The notes: a model not told the origin generated them from the sequence alone. A DNA stretch of 64,000 bases from Spirochaetota bacterium (GCA_016929135.1 JAFGJK010000031.1:17014-81013), one strand, 5' to 3'; shown: positions 25,957-35,040, counted from the stretch's first letter. A program made the numbers and translations.

Positions 25957-26994
25957 ATGATTGTCATGAAGACCAAAGGGAAACATAGCGGGAAAAAGCC
26001 CAAGGCCCACCGTCAGGAGGAGCCGGAGGATCAGGATTCGCTGGAAACTCTGGATTCCGATCTTACCGACCAGACGGAGGATATCGACGAGTTCGAGGAG
26101 ATCGAGAACGAGGTTGCCGAACCCAGGAAGAACCAGAGCCTGAAGCGGACCCTCCCCTCGGATTCGTCAGATTCGTCGATCTCCTGGTACCTGGAACAGA
26201 TTAACAAGATCCCGCTCCTCTCAAGGGAGGAGGAGGACAGGCTCGCCAGGGCCGCCCGCGACGGCAGCGAGGACGCGAAGAACAGGCTCATCAAGGCGAA
26301 CCTACGCTTCGTCGTATCCATAGCGAAGAAGTACCAGACCAGCGGCATCTCCCTCCTGGACCTGATCAACGAAGGGAACATGGGCATTATCAAGGCCGCC
26401 GAGAAGTTCGATCCCGACAGGGGCTTCCATTTCATCTCCTACGCGGTGTGGTGGATACGACAGGCCATCATCCTGGCCATCTCCCAGAAGGCCTCGCTGA
26501 TACGCCTTCCGCTGAATCGGACCGCCGACATCCAGAAGATCGAGAAGGTCCACAAGAAGCTGGAGAACCGGCTCGGCCGCGAGCCCACCCCCAGCGAGAT
26601 CGCCGAGGACCTGGACATGGACGACGAGGAGATCAACCACCTGCGGAACATAACCCAGGACTACATCTCGCTCGACTCGTCCTACGGCGATTCCGAGGAC
26701 ACCACGATCCTCAGCATGATCGTCGATTCCCGCATCGACTCGCCGGACAAGAACGTGCTCGACGAATCCCTCAGGGAGGCGCTGAACGAGGTACTGGACA
26801 CGCTCACCGAGTCCGAGCGCCAGATCATCATCATGCGCTTCGGCCTGAACGGCAACGAGCCCATGTCGCTCCAGCAGATCGGCGACAAGTTCAGCCTCTC
26901 CAAGGAGAGGATACGGCAGATCGAGAAAAAGGCGATACGCCGTCTCCGCCATCCCTCGCGAAGCCAGAAGCTGAAGAGCTTCCTGCAGGATTGA
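25957..26994 (+). CDS. Group 2 sigma-70 factor (RpoS/RpoD-like)
   Basis: A 345-residue sigma factor with regions 1.2 to 4.2 but without the long non-conserved region of a housekeeping RpoD. Seen: WYLEQINKIPLLSREEEDRLA (1.2), NLRFVVSIAKKYQ and GNMGIIKAAEKFDPDRGFHF, YAVWWIRQAI (2.3-2.4), TRF-less acidic N-terminus, and SLQQIGDKFSLSKERIRQIE (4.2). The size and the acidic N-terminal extension point to a general-stress or stationary-phase type. No strong ribosome site precedes the ATG at 25957; an ATG at 25966 is also possible. Placement after a LysM lipoprotein parallels nlpD-rpoS. Confidence 0.88.
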   Translation: MIVMKTKGKHSGKKPKAHRQEEPEDQDSLETLDSDLTDQTEDIDEFEEIENEVAEPRKNQSLKRTLPSDSSDSSISWYLEQINKIPLLSREEEDRLARAARDGSEDAKNRLIKANLRFVVSIAKKYQTSGISLLDLINEGNMGIIKAAEKFDPDRGFHFISYAVWWIRQAIILAISQKASLIRLPLNRTADIQKIEKVHKKLENRLGREPTPSEIAEDLDMDDEEINHLRNITQDYISLDSSYGDSEDTTILSMIVDSRIDSPDKNVLDESLREALNEVLDTLTESERQIIIMRFGLNGNEPMSLQQIGDKFSLSKERIRQIEKKAIRRLRHPSRSQKLKSFLQD

Positions 26995-26996
26995 CC

Positions 26997-28079
26997 ATGA
27001 AATTCTTCATACCGGCACTCCTGGTCGGAGCCGTTATCAACCTCTTCGTTTTGTCGCCCGTGACCGGTATCGAGCTCCGGGCGCGGTGGACCGGCCTGAT
27101 CGGCGACATCGCCAACCTGGAGCGCTCGACGGAGCCGGCCCGTAAGGGCGTCCTCTTCCCCCTGTGGACGCAGGAGCGGCTGCTCTACCTGGATGAAAAC
27201 GGCGCGGAGATCGCACGGCTCGACTCGGGGGAATCGATGCTGACCGCATCATCCGGCGGGACCTACGCCGCGCGCTTTGAGAAGGTGGGGAACACGGTGG
27301 AGCTCCTGAACATGAAGGGCGAGCGCTTCTGGAAGGACAAGACCCGCGAGTACCCCGCCCTCTCCTACAGCGGCAGGCTCCTCCTTCTCATGAACGCGGA
27401 CCAGAGCAGGATCAGGATACTGGACAACAGCGGCAACGAGATCGGGGACAGGCAGGTGAACGGCCGTTTCTGCACCGTCCTGGCCTTCTCCTCGCCGGGT
27501 GACAACGCGGCGGCCGGTTTCATGGACGGCTCCTACCATTTCATCGGCGAGAAGGGGAACGTTCTCTACTCAGGCCGCGTGCGGGCGGGTAATGTGGTGA
27601 AGAGCATCGCCGTGAGCCCCTCGGGCACCTTCGGCGCGGTCCACTACGGGTCCCCGGCGAAGGACTGCGTCGACATCATCGGGATAACGGACAGGAGGGT
27701 GCGCACGATGCCCCTCTCCAAGGTCCACCTGGCCAGGACCGCCATCAATGCCGGTGATGACGGCCGCGTCGCCGTGCTGGACAGGGACGCCGTGGTGGTG
27801 GCCGACGATGACGGTGACGTGCTCTTCAGCCTGAAGGTGAGGCCGGTGAGGACCGGCTATGCCGGGATTCAGCGCGCCGACCGGCTCTACGGCGTGCACT
27901 ACACGATGACCGACGGCGAGGCAGCCTTTCTTCTCTTCACCGACGACGGGAAGGTGGTCATGGACAGGGAATTCACCTCGGAGACATACCTGCAGTGCAT
28001 GATGCGGCCGGGGCTCATCCTTCTAAGAGGCTCTGACGGTCTATACTGCTATAGCGTGATCCGGCCGCGTTCCTTATAG
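26997..28079 (+). CDS. Membrane-anchored beta-propeller-like hypothetical
   Basis: A 360-residue protein with an N-terminal hydrophobic helix (about residues 3-25) and a body of repeated beta-type segments such as VLFPLWTQERLLYLDENG and KSIAVSPSGTFGAVHYG, as in WD40/PQQ-like propellers. No catalytic motif is seen. It starts two bases after the sigma factor stop and is surely in the same transcript. A longer open frame exists upstream but lies inside the sigma gene and is a shadow. Its last 65 bases overlap the convergent glycosyltransferase. Confidence 0.7.
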   Translation: MKFFIPALLVGAVINLFVLSPVTGIELRARWTGLIGDIANLERSTEPARKGVLFPLWTQERLLYLDENGAEIARLDSGESMLTASSGGTYAARFEKVGNTVELLNMKGERFWKDKTREYPALSYSGRLLLLMNADQSRIRILDNSGNEIGDRQVNGRFCTVLAFSSPGDNAAAGFMDGSYHFIGEKGNVLYSGRVRAGNVVKSIAVSPSGTFGAVHYGSPAKDCVDIIGITDRRVRTMPLSKVHLARTAINAGDDGRVAVLDRDAVVVADDDGDVLFSLKVRPVRTGYAGIQRADRLYGVHYTMTDGEAAFLLFTDDGKVVMDREFTSETYLQCMMRPGLILLRGSDGLYCYSVIRPRSL

Positions 28080-28887
28080 CCTCGCCGACCTTCGCCGCGT
28101 ACGCCTCGTTCCCCCGCTTCAGGGACCCCTCGTGCAGGATTCCCAGCTTCTCCATAAGCACCTCGTGCGCGCGCCGTCGCAGCTCCGCGGGCATCCCCGG
28201 CGCTTCGGCCGCCAGCAGCTTGACAATGGCGTAGATGCGGAAGCGGTCCATGCCCCAGTAACGCCGGGAGAGCTGGTCGTCGTGCCCTCCATGGCGCACC
28301 ACCAGGTGCTTTTCCAGGAGTCCCACCGATTCATTCAGGGTGATGCGGAGCCACAGGTCGTAGTCCTCGCAGGCCGGAAGCCGCTCGTCGAAGGTCCCGT
28401 ATTCGTCGAAGAGGGTACGGTGCATCGCCACCGCGGAGGGGCTGATCAGGCAGAGGTCCAGGGATTCTGAAAAGATCAGCCCCTGCCGCTTCAGATGCCG
28501 CAGCCGCGGGTTCACCCGGCGGCCGTTCCGTATCCAGACCTCCTCCGCCTGGTGGATCCTGAATTCCCCGTGCGCCGCGATGAAATCCCGCTGGGCGGCG
28601 AGCTTTCCCGGGAGCCACAGGTCGTCGCTGTCCAGGAAGGCGATGTATTCGCCCCCGGCGGCGGCGATTCCCCTGTTCCTGGCGGCGCTCACTCCGCGGT
28701 TCTCCTGGCGGAGGTAGCGCAGGGCGCCGCCGTATGCCACGGCCAGGGCGTCGGTGCCGTCGTCAGAGCCGTCGTCCACGACGATCAGCTCGAAGTCGCG
28801 GTATTTCTGAGAGAGGACGGAATCGACCGCCCGCCGCACCGCGGCGCACCTGTTGTGCGTGGGTATGATCACCGAGAAATAGGGCAT
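28015..28887 (-). CDS. Family 2 glycosyltransferase
   Basis: A 290-residue GT-A fold glycosyltransferase. Seen: FSVIIPTHNRCAAVRRAVDS, the nucleotide-sugar site VVDDGSDDGT, the metal-binding FLDSDDLW, and the acceptor-side motif CEDYDLWLR. Acts on a cell-surface glycan, but donor and acceptor cannot be told. It is a single gene on the minus strand and its 3' end overlaps the preceding + strand gene by 65 bases. Confidence 0.92.
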   Translation of the reverse strand: MPYFSVIIPTHNRCAAVRRAVDSVLSQKYRDFELIVVDDGSDDGTDALAVAYGGALRYLRQENRGVSAARNRGIAAAGGEYIAFLDSDDLWLPGKLAAQRDFIAAHGEFRIHQAEEVWIRNGRRVNPRLRHLKRQGLIFSESLDLCLISPSAVAMHRTLFDEYGTFDERLPACEDYDLWLRITLNESVGLLEKHLVVRHGGHDDQLSRRYWGMDRFRIYAIVKLLAAEAPGMPAELRRRAHEVLMEKLGILHEGSLKRGNEAYAAKVGEAIRNAAGSRYSSIDRQSLLEG

Positions 28888-29014
28888 GGCGGGTGATGTG
28901 TAGCCCCCCGGGCGATTTCCATCAATAACAATTTGACCCTTTCGTGGAGCGCACGCCTTTGTGCGGCCGTAGGGCCCGGGAGGCTCCGGTGACCGTGGCG
29001 GGGAGGGAAATGCA

Positions 29015-29043
29015 TTGACAGAAGGGGCTCCCTGTGCGATAGT
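29015..29043 (+). promoter_or_regulatory. Sigma-70-type promoter
   Basis: TTGACA and GATAGT are separated by 17 bases. Transcription would start near 29050 and lead into a strong hairpin before the membrane protein gene. Confidence 0.6.
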
Positions 29044-29055
29044 TTGTCGGCCCGC

Positions 29056-29085
29056 CGGGCCCGGTGCCCTGCGCTACCGGGCCCG
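29056..29085 (+). other. Ten-base-pair hairpin in mRNA leader
   Basis: CGGGCCCGGT and ACCGGGCCCG form a perfect stem with a ten-base loop right after the expected transcription start. No T run follows. Confidence 0.55.
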
Positions 29086-29126
29086 CGGGAGTCCTTTATC
29101 GAAAAGAATCAGTGCGGGTGCATATC

Positions 29127-29768
29127 ATGGAACACATACTGCTGAAACGGATCACCGGGACGATATCTCATGTGGTGAGCGCAATTAACTGCCTATTCAT
29201 CGGCCTTTTCATTGCCCGGGTCTATTTCAAGCACGGCTCGGTATCCAGCAGCGACCTGGTCTTCGAGGACTTCGAATCCATCGTCCCCCATGTCGTCGTC
29301 ATCTCCCTCGTCTTCCTCCTCGCCCATCTCTCTGGGAGGTATTCCCGGAGCATCGGCGAACCCTTCGATACATGGCATCGCCTCGCCGGCATCGGCTTCG
29401 CCTGGGTGTACCAGTGCGCCGCGGCGGCGCTCTTCGGCTATGTGGCCGGCTGGTGCGTGCTGAACGGGGGGTACGAGCCCTACGAATATTTTCTCAGCAT
29501 CGCCATCGTCGCGCTGATCTCCCTGATGGGGTATGCCACGGCGCGCCGTTCGGGGCACAAAAGCGCCGCATTCTTCCCGGTCCCCTATATGCTGCTCCTC
29601 ATCGCGCAGGTAATCCTGTGGATAATCCGGATCGTCGACAACGCCACACTGGAGCTGGACTGGGTCTTCGCCGGCAATGTGGGGCTCTTCATCCTCGCGG
29701 GAGGATTCGTCCTCTTCTACGTGACCAGGGGGGGCGATGCCCGGCCCGCGGGGGGGGATGCCCTGTAG
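29127..29768 (+). CDS. Hypothetical multi-pass membrane protein
   Basis: A 213-residue protein with about six hydrophobic helices and no recognised domain. The frame is open from 29064, but that start lies in the leader hairpin; the ATG at 29127 (MEHILLKRITGTI) gives a normal membrane-protein N-terminus. No strong Shine-Dalgarno is visible. It precedes a sugar-type transporter on the same strand by 108 bases. Confidence 0.6.
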   Translation: MEHILLKRITGTISHVVSAINCLFIGLFIARVYFKHGSVSSSDLVFEDFESIVPHVVVISLVFLLAHLSGRYSRSIGEPFDTWHRLAGIGFAWVYQCAAAALFGYVAGWCVLNGGYEPYEYFLSIAIVALISLMGYATARRSGHKSAAFFPVPYMLLLIAQVILWIIRIVDNATLELDWVFAGNVGLFILAGGFVLFYVTRGGDARPAGGDAL

Positions 29769-29875
29769 CGACGGGACAACGGCGCTCATACAGTACGCCG
29801 TGAAAAGGGATTCCGGACAGCGGCGCCGCGGCCGGCGGTTCCGGCTCTGCAGGCTCAGCAGCGAAGGAGAATACC

Positions 29876-31270
29876 ATGAAGGAAGGTTTCGTTGTCCCCA
29901 CGGGGGAAAAGATCGCCTACGGAATGGGCGATATGGCCATCAACATCGCCTACGGCGCGATGAACTTCTACTTCCTGTTCTTCCTCACCAACGTCGCCGG
30001 CATCTCGGCCGTCGTCGCCGGGGGCATAATAATGGCCGCCGTGGCCTGGGATGCCATTACCGATTATTGGATGGGGCTGATCTCGGACCGCACCAGTACC
30101 AGAATGGGGAGACGCAGGCCCTTCATCCTGTTCGGTGCCGTACCCTTCGGCCTGTGCTACGCCCTGCTCTGGCTCGTCCCCTTCGATGATCCCAGGGCGC
30201 TGGCGGCGTACTATTTCGTGATCGTGATACTCTACAAGGTGGCATTCACGGTGGTGTCGATTCCGTACAACTCCCTGCACCCGGAGCTCTCGCAGAATTA
30301 CGACGAACGAACCAGCATTTCGGGATACAGAATGAGCCTCTCCTTTGTGGGGACCCTTCTGGCCGCGGCGGGCATCATGCTGGTGGTGGACGTGCTCTTT
30401 CCGGGGAGGCCCGCCTACGGGAGAAGCTACCCCGTGCAGGGGATGATCTTCGGGGCCTTCATGACGGTCATACTCCTGGTGACCTTCGCCGGGACAAAGG
30501 AAAGGACCCCCGCCGTGGCGCCTCACGCCGCATTCCAGGGATTCTTCAAGTCCCTCTCGTCGACCCTGGCACTCAGAGAGTTCAGGTACGTCCTTGGTAT
30601 GTTCATCTTCAACATGGTGGGCTTCGACCTCATGAGCGCCCTGCTGGTGTTTTTCCTGAAGGACGTGATACACATACCGGAGGATTTCACCTTCATCATC
30701 ATGGCGGTGCCGCTGGTGGTGGCCGTGGCCTCGGCCCCCCTGTGGGTCTACCTGGGGGAGCGGTGGGGCAAGCGGAAGGCCTACCGGACCGCCGCACTGT
30801 ACCTGGCGATGGTCTTCCTGGCGTGTCTCGTGGCGCCGGTGGGGAGCAAGCCCTTCGTCATCGGGGTGTGCGTCCTCGCCGGGGTGGGTATCTCCGCATC
30901 GCAGGTGATCCCCTTCTCGATAATACCCGACGTGATCGAGGTTGACGAGTACGAACACGGCACGCGGCGGGAGGGGGCCTTCTACGGCGTGATAATGTTC
31001 CTGTACAAGGTGTCGGCGGCGGTGGCCATCAACGTTGCCTCGCTGCTGCTGGGGCTCTTCGGGTATGTAGAATCCACGGCGGGACAGATAACCGCCCAGC
31101 CGGCCTCGGCGCTATGGGCGGTCCGCATTCTCATCGGCGTCGGACCGGGGCTCTGCTTCCTCGTTTCCGCCTTCTTCGTGCACCGTCTTCCCATAACGCG
31201 CGAGCGCTTTGATGAGATAAAGAGGATCATCCAGGAGAGGAAGGGGTCGGGGGCCCCCGCCGGGAAATGA
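29876..31270 (+). CDS. GPH-type sugar:cation symporter (MFS)
   Basis: A 464-residue transporter with about 12 membrane helices. The family signature of glycoside-pentoside-hexuronide symporters is clear: AYGMGDMAINIAYG near the N-terminus and DAITDYWMGLISDRT followed by GRRRPFILFG. Substrate cannot be told from sequence. AAGGAG lies 6-7 bases ahead of the ATG. Confidence 0.9.
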   Translation: MKEGFVVPTGEKIAYGMGDMAINIAYGAMNFYFLFFLTNVAGISAVVAGGIIMAAVAWDAITDYWMGLISDRTSTRMGRRRPFILFGAVPFGLCYALLWLVPFDDPRALAAYYFVIVILYKVAFTVVSIPYNSLHPELSQNYDERTSISGYRMSLSFVGTLLAAAGIMLVVDVLFPGRPAYGRSYPVQGMIFGAFMTVILLVTFAGTKERTPAVAPHAAFQGFFKSLSSTLALREFRYVLGMFIFNMVGFDLMSALLVFFLKDVIHIPEDFTFIIMAVPLVVAVASAPLWVYLGERWGKRKAYRTAALYLAMVFLACLVAPVGSKPFVIGVCVLAGVGISASQVIPFSIIPDVIEVDEYEHGTRREGAFYGVIMFLYKVSAAVAINVASLLLGLFGYVESTAGQITAQPASALWAVRILIGVGPGLCFLVSAFFVHRLPITRERFDEIKRIIQERKGSGAPAGK

Positions 31271-31315
31271 GCGCCGCCGGGTGCGGCATAAAATCCGTCG
31301 GTTCAGGGACACTTC

Positions 31316-31343
31316 TTGACAGATTCACCGGCGGGGGTACCAT
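31316..31343 (+). promoter_or_regulatory. Possible promoter of ispG
   Basis: TTGACA and TACCAT are separated by 16 bases, 33 bases before ispG. Confidence 0.45.
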
Positions 31344-31376
31344 GCCGCTCATGGAAAAGCGTACAGGTGACAGCCG

Positions 31377-32468
31377 ATGATGGAAAGGAAGAAGACCAGG
31401 CGTGTGATGGTGGGGAGTGTTCCCGTCGGCGGCGGCGCGCCGGTATCGATCCAGTCCATGACCAGCGTCCCCACGGAGGACGCGGCCGGCACCATCGCCC
31501 AGATCGGGCGGCTGGCCGCCGCCGGGGCCGAGATCGTCAGGGTGGCGGTGCGCAGCCTCGAGGCGGCCGGGAGCCTTGGCGATATCATAGCGGCGTCCCC
31601 GGTACCGGTGGCGGCGGACATACACTTCGACTACCGCATCGCCCTGGCGGCGATCCGCGCCGGCGTCCACAAGGTCCGCCTCAATCCGGGGAACATCGGC
31701 GGAACCGAGCGTGTGCGGGAGGTGGTGGCCGCGGCCCGGGAGCGGGGAGTGCCGATACGTATCGGGGTGAACGCCGGCTCCCTGGACAGGAGGCGCTTCC
31801 CCCACCCCTCGCCGGAGAACATGGTGGAATCGGCCATGGAGCACGTGCGGATCCTGGAGGCGGAGGGATTCGCAGACATTATCGTATCCCTCAAATCTTC
31901 TGACGTGCGCCTCACGGTGGAGGCGAACCGCCTCTTCTCGCGCACCTGCGACTACCCCCTGCACCTGGGACTCACCGAGGCGGGGTACGGCACCGCCTGT
32001 ATCGTCAACAGCGCGGTGGCCATCGGCACGCTCCTCATGGAGGGGATCGGCGATACCGTTCGCGTCTCCATGACCGGCGATCCGGCCGGGGAGCTGCCGG
32101 TTGCCAGAGGGATCCTGGAGGCCTCTGGCGAGCGGAGGGCGGCGATACGGATGGTCTCATGCCCCACCTGCGGCCGCACCGACCCCGACCTGGACCTGCT
32201 CTCCCTTGCCAGGGAGATCGAGGAGTCCCTCAGGGGCCGCTACGAGGACGCGTTGACGTCCTCGGGACGCTCGATAACGGTGGCGGTGATGGGCTGCGAG
32301 GTGAACGGTCCCGGCGAGGCCCTGGAGGCTGACGTGGGGGTCGCCGGGGGGCGCGGCGGATTCATGCTCCTCTTCTCACGGGGAGAGAGGAAACGGAGGA
32401 TCACGCGGGGCGAGGCCGCGGCCGCGGTGCTGGAGGAGGTGGCACGGATACTGGAGCGGGGGGAGTGA
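31377..32468 (+). CDS. ispG: 4-hydroxy-3-methylbut-2-enyl diphosphate synthase IspG
   Basis: Iron-sulfur enzyme of the MEP isoprenoid pathway. The protein is 363 residues, the short bacterial form. Seen: PVSIQSMTSVPTED at the N-terminus, PVAADIHFDYRIALAA, IRIGVNAGSL, and the three [4Fe-4S] ligand cysteines in SCPTCGRTD and GCEVNGPGEA. A double ATG opens the gene with AGGTGA upstream. Presence implies the MEP rather than mevalonate route. Confidence 0.96.
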   Translation: MMERKKTRRVMVGSVPVGGGAPVSIQSMTSVPTEDAAGTIAQIGRLAAAGAEIVRVAVRSLEAAGSLGDIIAASPVPVAADIHFDYRIALAAIRAGVHKVRLNPGNIGGTERVREVVAAARERGVPIRIGVNAGSLDRRRFPHPSPENMVESAMEHVRILEAEGFADIIVSLKSSDVRLTVEANRLFSRTCDYPLHLGLTEAGYGTACIVNSAVAIGTLLMEGIGDTVRVSMTGDPAGELPVARGILEASGERRAAIRMVSCPTCGRTDPDLDLLSLAREIEESLRGRYEDALTSSGRSITVAVMGCEVNGPGEALEADVGVAGGRGGFMLLFSRGERKRRITRGEAAAAVLEEVARILERGE

Positions 32469-32471
32469 CGA

Positions 32472-33389
32472 TCAGCGGAGCAGTATGCCCGGGTTGACCG
32501 GCCTGTTCCTCTTCCGCACCTCGAAGTGAAGATGGGGGCCGGTGGTCCTGCCGGTGTTCCCCGAGAGGGCGATCAGGTCGCCGCGGCTCACCGTCTGGCC
32601 GGGCCTGACGCCGATGGTGGAGAGGTGGCCGTAGTAGCTCTGGTAGCCGTGCTCATGCTCCAGGATCACCAGCTTTCCGTAGTTCCCCCTGTACCCTGAG
32701 AAGACCACCCTGCCGTTGCGCGCCGCGTGGATCCCGGTCCTCATGGGGCAGGCGATGTCGATCCCCGCATGGAACTCGGAGCGCCTCCTGTTGAAGGGGT
32801 CGCGCCTGGTGCCGAATCCCGAGGTCTGCCTGCCGATGCGCAGCGGGTTCATGAAGGCGATCCCCAGGAAGAGGGAGCGCTGCAGGTTTGAGACCTTGCC
32901 GCAGGGGATGAACACGTACTCACGGTTCAGGTCGGAGGTGTTATTCGCCCGGAGCACGTACTTCACGTCGATCCCGTTTTCCCTCAGCTGTGCCGTCAGG
33001 GTGGCGGCGCCGCGGTTTTTCAGCATGATGCCCCTCATGTTGGGGATGAAGAGCACCCTGCCGGGGGTCAGCGAGCCCGGCGAGGAGAGGTCGTTCACCG
33101 TCATGAGGGTGTCGATGTCCATGGAGAGCTTTGCCATGATGTTCCAGAAGGAGTCCCCCTGCCGAACCCGATACCGGTAGAAGCGGAGTGAGGGCATACC
33201 GCTCACGGACCTGCCGCTTTTGATGGTGTAGATGCTGCGGCGCACGTCGTCGCGGATCGTGCGCACCATGGCGTTGCCCACCGGGTCAAGGCTCGAGATG
33301 GACTCCATGGGGGGGTGATCGGCCCGGAGGCCCGCGGCCGTCACCATCACGGCGAGAAGCGCCGGGCAGATGTAGCGATACCTGGTCAT
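32472..33389 (-). CDS. LysM + M23 peptidase
   Basis: A 305-residue exported murein endopeptidase candidate: signal peptide (about residues 1-23), LysM domain (RYRVRQGDSFWNIMAKLS to LFIPN, about 71-117), and C-terminal M23 domain with zinc ligands in FHAGIDIA, the catalytic YYGHLSTIG and HLHFEV. It should cut peptide cross-links of peptidoglycan. It diverges from a bactofilin gene across 201 bases; M23 peptidase and bactofilin often work together in cell-shape control. Its stop faces that of ispG three bases away. Confidence 0.94.
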   Translation of the reverse strand: MTRYRYICPALLAVMVTAAGLRADHPPMESISSLDPVGNAMVRTIRDDVRRSIYTIKSGRSVSGMPSLRFYRYRVRQGDSFWNIMAKLSMDIDTLMTVNDLSSPGSLTPGRVLFIPNMRGIMLKNRGAATLTAQLRENGIDVKYVLRANNTSDLNREYVFIPCGKVSNLQRSLFLGIAFMNPLRIGRQTSGFGTRRDPFNRRRSEFHAGIDIACPMRTGIHAARNGRVVFSGYRGNYGKLVILEHEHGYQSYYGHLSTIGVRPGQTVSRGDLIALSGNTGRTTGPHLHFEVRKRNRPVNPGILLR

Positions 33390-33499
33390 TGTTGCGCCCC
33401 TATAGGTACAGTATCGGACGGAGGGGGCGATGATTTAAGAGGAATAAGAAAAAAAATTATGTCGCATCGATGAAAAGGGGAGGGGGACGAAAAATGATA

Positions 33500-33527
33500 T
33501 TGACATTGTACGGGAATGAAATAATCT
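33500..33527 (+). promoter_or_regulatory. Sigma-70-type promoter for bactofilin
   Basis: TTGACA and TAATCT are separated by 16 bases, 64 bases before the bactofilin start, in an AT-rich stretch. Confidence 0.6.
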
Positions 33528-33590
33528 GTCGAAGGTGTGTGAAACCGCGCCGTCCGGCGCGGGAACAGTGAAAAGGAGACACGGCTCGTT

Positions 33591-34007
33591 ATGGCAGTGA
33601 AAAGCGGCGATATCGCCAGCAACGTGATTGGCGAAAATTCCTACTTTACCGGCACCTTCATCATCAACGGTTCCCTCAGGATCGACGGGCGCTTCGAGGG
33701 GAAGTATCTTCAGGCGGAGCAGCTCTACGTGGGCAGGTCCGGCAAGATACGGACCAACATCAACGCCGTCTCCGTCATCGTCGAGGGCCTCATCGTCGGC
33801 AACATCAACGCCACCAGCCGCGTCCTTCTCATGCCCACCGCGAAGATCCTGGGGGACATCAAAACCCCGGAGCTGATCATCCAGAACGGCGTGATTCTCG
33901 AGGGGAGATGCACCATCTCCAATGACCTGAAGTCCTCCGCCAAGGACCTCATCAGCGTCGAGTACGAGAAGAACAAGATAATCCCCGAGGAGTTTCTTGA
34001 GAAATAG
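33591..34007 (+). CDS. Bactofilin
   Basis: A 138-residue polymer-forming bactofilin (DUF583). The core is a beta-helix made of short repeats: YFTGTFIINGSLRIDGRFEG, AEQLYVGRSGKIRTNINA, SVIVEGLIVGNINATSRV. Bactofilins form cytoplasmic filaments attached to the membrane and place cell-wall enzymes; the divergent M23 peptidase gene fits that. The end overlaps the pdxA start by 11 bases. Confidence 0.93.
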   Translation: MAVKSGDIASNVIGENSYFTGTFIINGSLRIDGRFEGKYLQAEQLYVGRSGKIRTNINAVSVIVEGLIVGNINATSRVLLMPTAKILGDIKTPELIIQNGVILEGRCTISNDLKSSAKDLISVEYEKNKIIPEEFLEK

Positions 34008-34992
34008 CCTCCTGACGATCGGCATCACCGCCGGTGACCCCGCAGGAATAGGGCCGGAAATCGCATTAAAGGCAATGCAGCAGATACCCGCGGAAGAGGC
34101 GAGGACGGTTCTCCTGTGCCGCAGGGATGTCGTGGAACGCCGGTACCGCCAGCTCGCCGGGGGGCTCGCCGTCGCCGGCGGGGAGGAGGAGCTGCGCCGC
34201 GCCGGCGCCGGGAGGATTCTCTACCACGTCCCGTCGGAGCATCCCGTGCCGGAGCCGGGCCGCGGGAGCGCGGAGACGGGGGGCGAGTCAATCGGGTACG
34301 TCGACACGGCCCTGGAGCTCTGGAGGCGGGGCGCCATCGACGCCCTGGTCACCGGCCCGGTGAGCAAGGGGCTGGTGCAGCGGCACGGCGTGCCCTTCAC
34401 GGGACACACCGAGTATATCGCCGGATTCACCGGCGGCAGCCCCTATATGATGATGTATTCGGGAGAGTACCGGGTCGTCCTCGCCTCGACGCACCTGCCC
34501 GTCGCCTCGGTCCAGGACTACCTCTCCCAGGAGCGGCTGCTGGAGGTGATTCGCGCCGGGTACGAATCGATCCGCGCCATCGACGGCGGCGAGGCGACAC
34601 TGGCGATCGCCGGCCTGGACCCCCACTGCGGCGACGACGGTGCCATCGGGAGCTTCGACGATGAGGTGACCGCCGCGGCGGTACGGCGGGCCAGGGATGA
34701 GGGGATCCCAGTGGAGGGGCCCTTCGCCGCGGACACGCTCTTCATTCCGGAACGGTGGCGACGCTACAGCCTTGCGGTCGCCCAGTACCACGACCAGGGG
34801 CTCATCCCCTTCAAGATGCTCGCCTTCGACCGCGGGGTGAACGTGACCCTGGGGCTCCCCATCGTGAGGACCTCCGTGGACCACGGCACCGCCTTCGATA
34901 TTGCCGGCAGGGGGGTCGCCGGATGCGGGAGCATGGTGGAGGCGATACGGGTTGCCGCCTCGCTGGTGCGCCTCCGGCGCGCTGAGGGATGA
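33997..34992 (+). CDS. pdxA: 4-hydroxythreonine-4-phosphate dehydrogenase PdxA
   Basis: Oxidises 4-phosphohydroxy-threonine in pyridoxal-phosphate synthesis. The protein is about 331 residues: GITAGDPAGIGPEIALKA at the N-terminus, TGPVSKGLVQRHGVPFTGHTE, and the metal-binding His motifs AQYHDQGLIPFKML and SVDHGTAFDIAG. The start is probably the TTG at 33997, inside the bactofilin end; no ATG or GTG fits as well. Closely related PdxA2-type proteins act in sugar breakdown, so the exact substrate is likely but not certain. Confidence 0.9.
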   Translation: MRNSLLTIGITAGDPAGIGPEIALKAMQQIPAEEARTVLLCRRDVVERRYRQLAGGLAVAGGEEELRRAGAGRILYHVPSEHPVPEPGRGSAETGGESIGYVDTALELWRRGAIDALVTGPVSKGLVQRHGVPFTGHTEYIAGFTGGSPYMMMYSGEYRVVLASTHLPVASVQDYLSQERLLEVIRAGYESIRAIDGGEATLAIAGLDPHCGDDGAIGSFDDEVTAAAVRRARDEGIPVEGPFAADTLFIPERWRRYSLAVAQYHDQGLIPFKMLAFDRGVNVTLGLPIVRTSVDHGTAFDIAGRGVAGCGSMVEAIRVAASLVRLRRAEG

Positions 34993-35024
34993 GGGGTTTC
35001 CCGCTCATGAGAATATAATTGCGT

Positions 35025-35032
35025 GCCGATAA
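35025..35032 (+). promoter_or_regulatory. Isolated sigma-28-like -10 element
   Basis: GCCGATAA is a perfect match to the flagellar -10 element, 64 bases before the next start codon, but the base positions for the -35 TAAA do not match. Confidence 0.25.
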
Positions 35033-35040
35033 AATAATAA

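Noticed and set aside
26448..26996. Extension of the propeller-like gene into the sigma factor gene
   Set aside because: This part is a frame shadow of the sigma factor; the real N-terminal helix starts at 26997.
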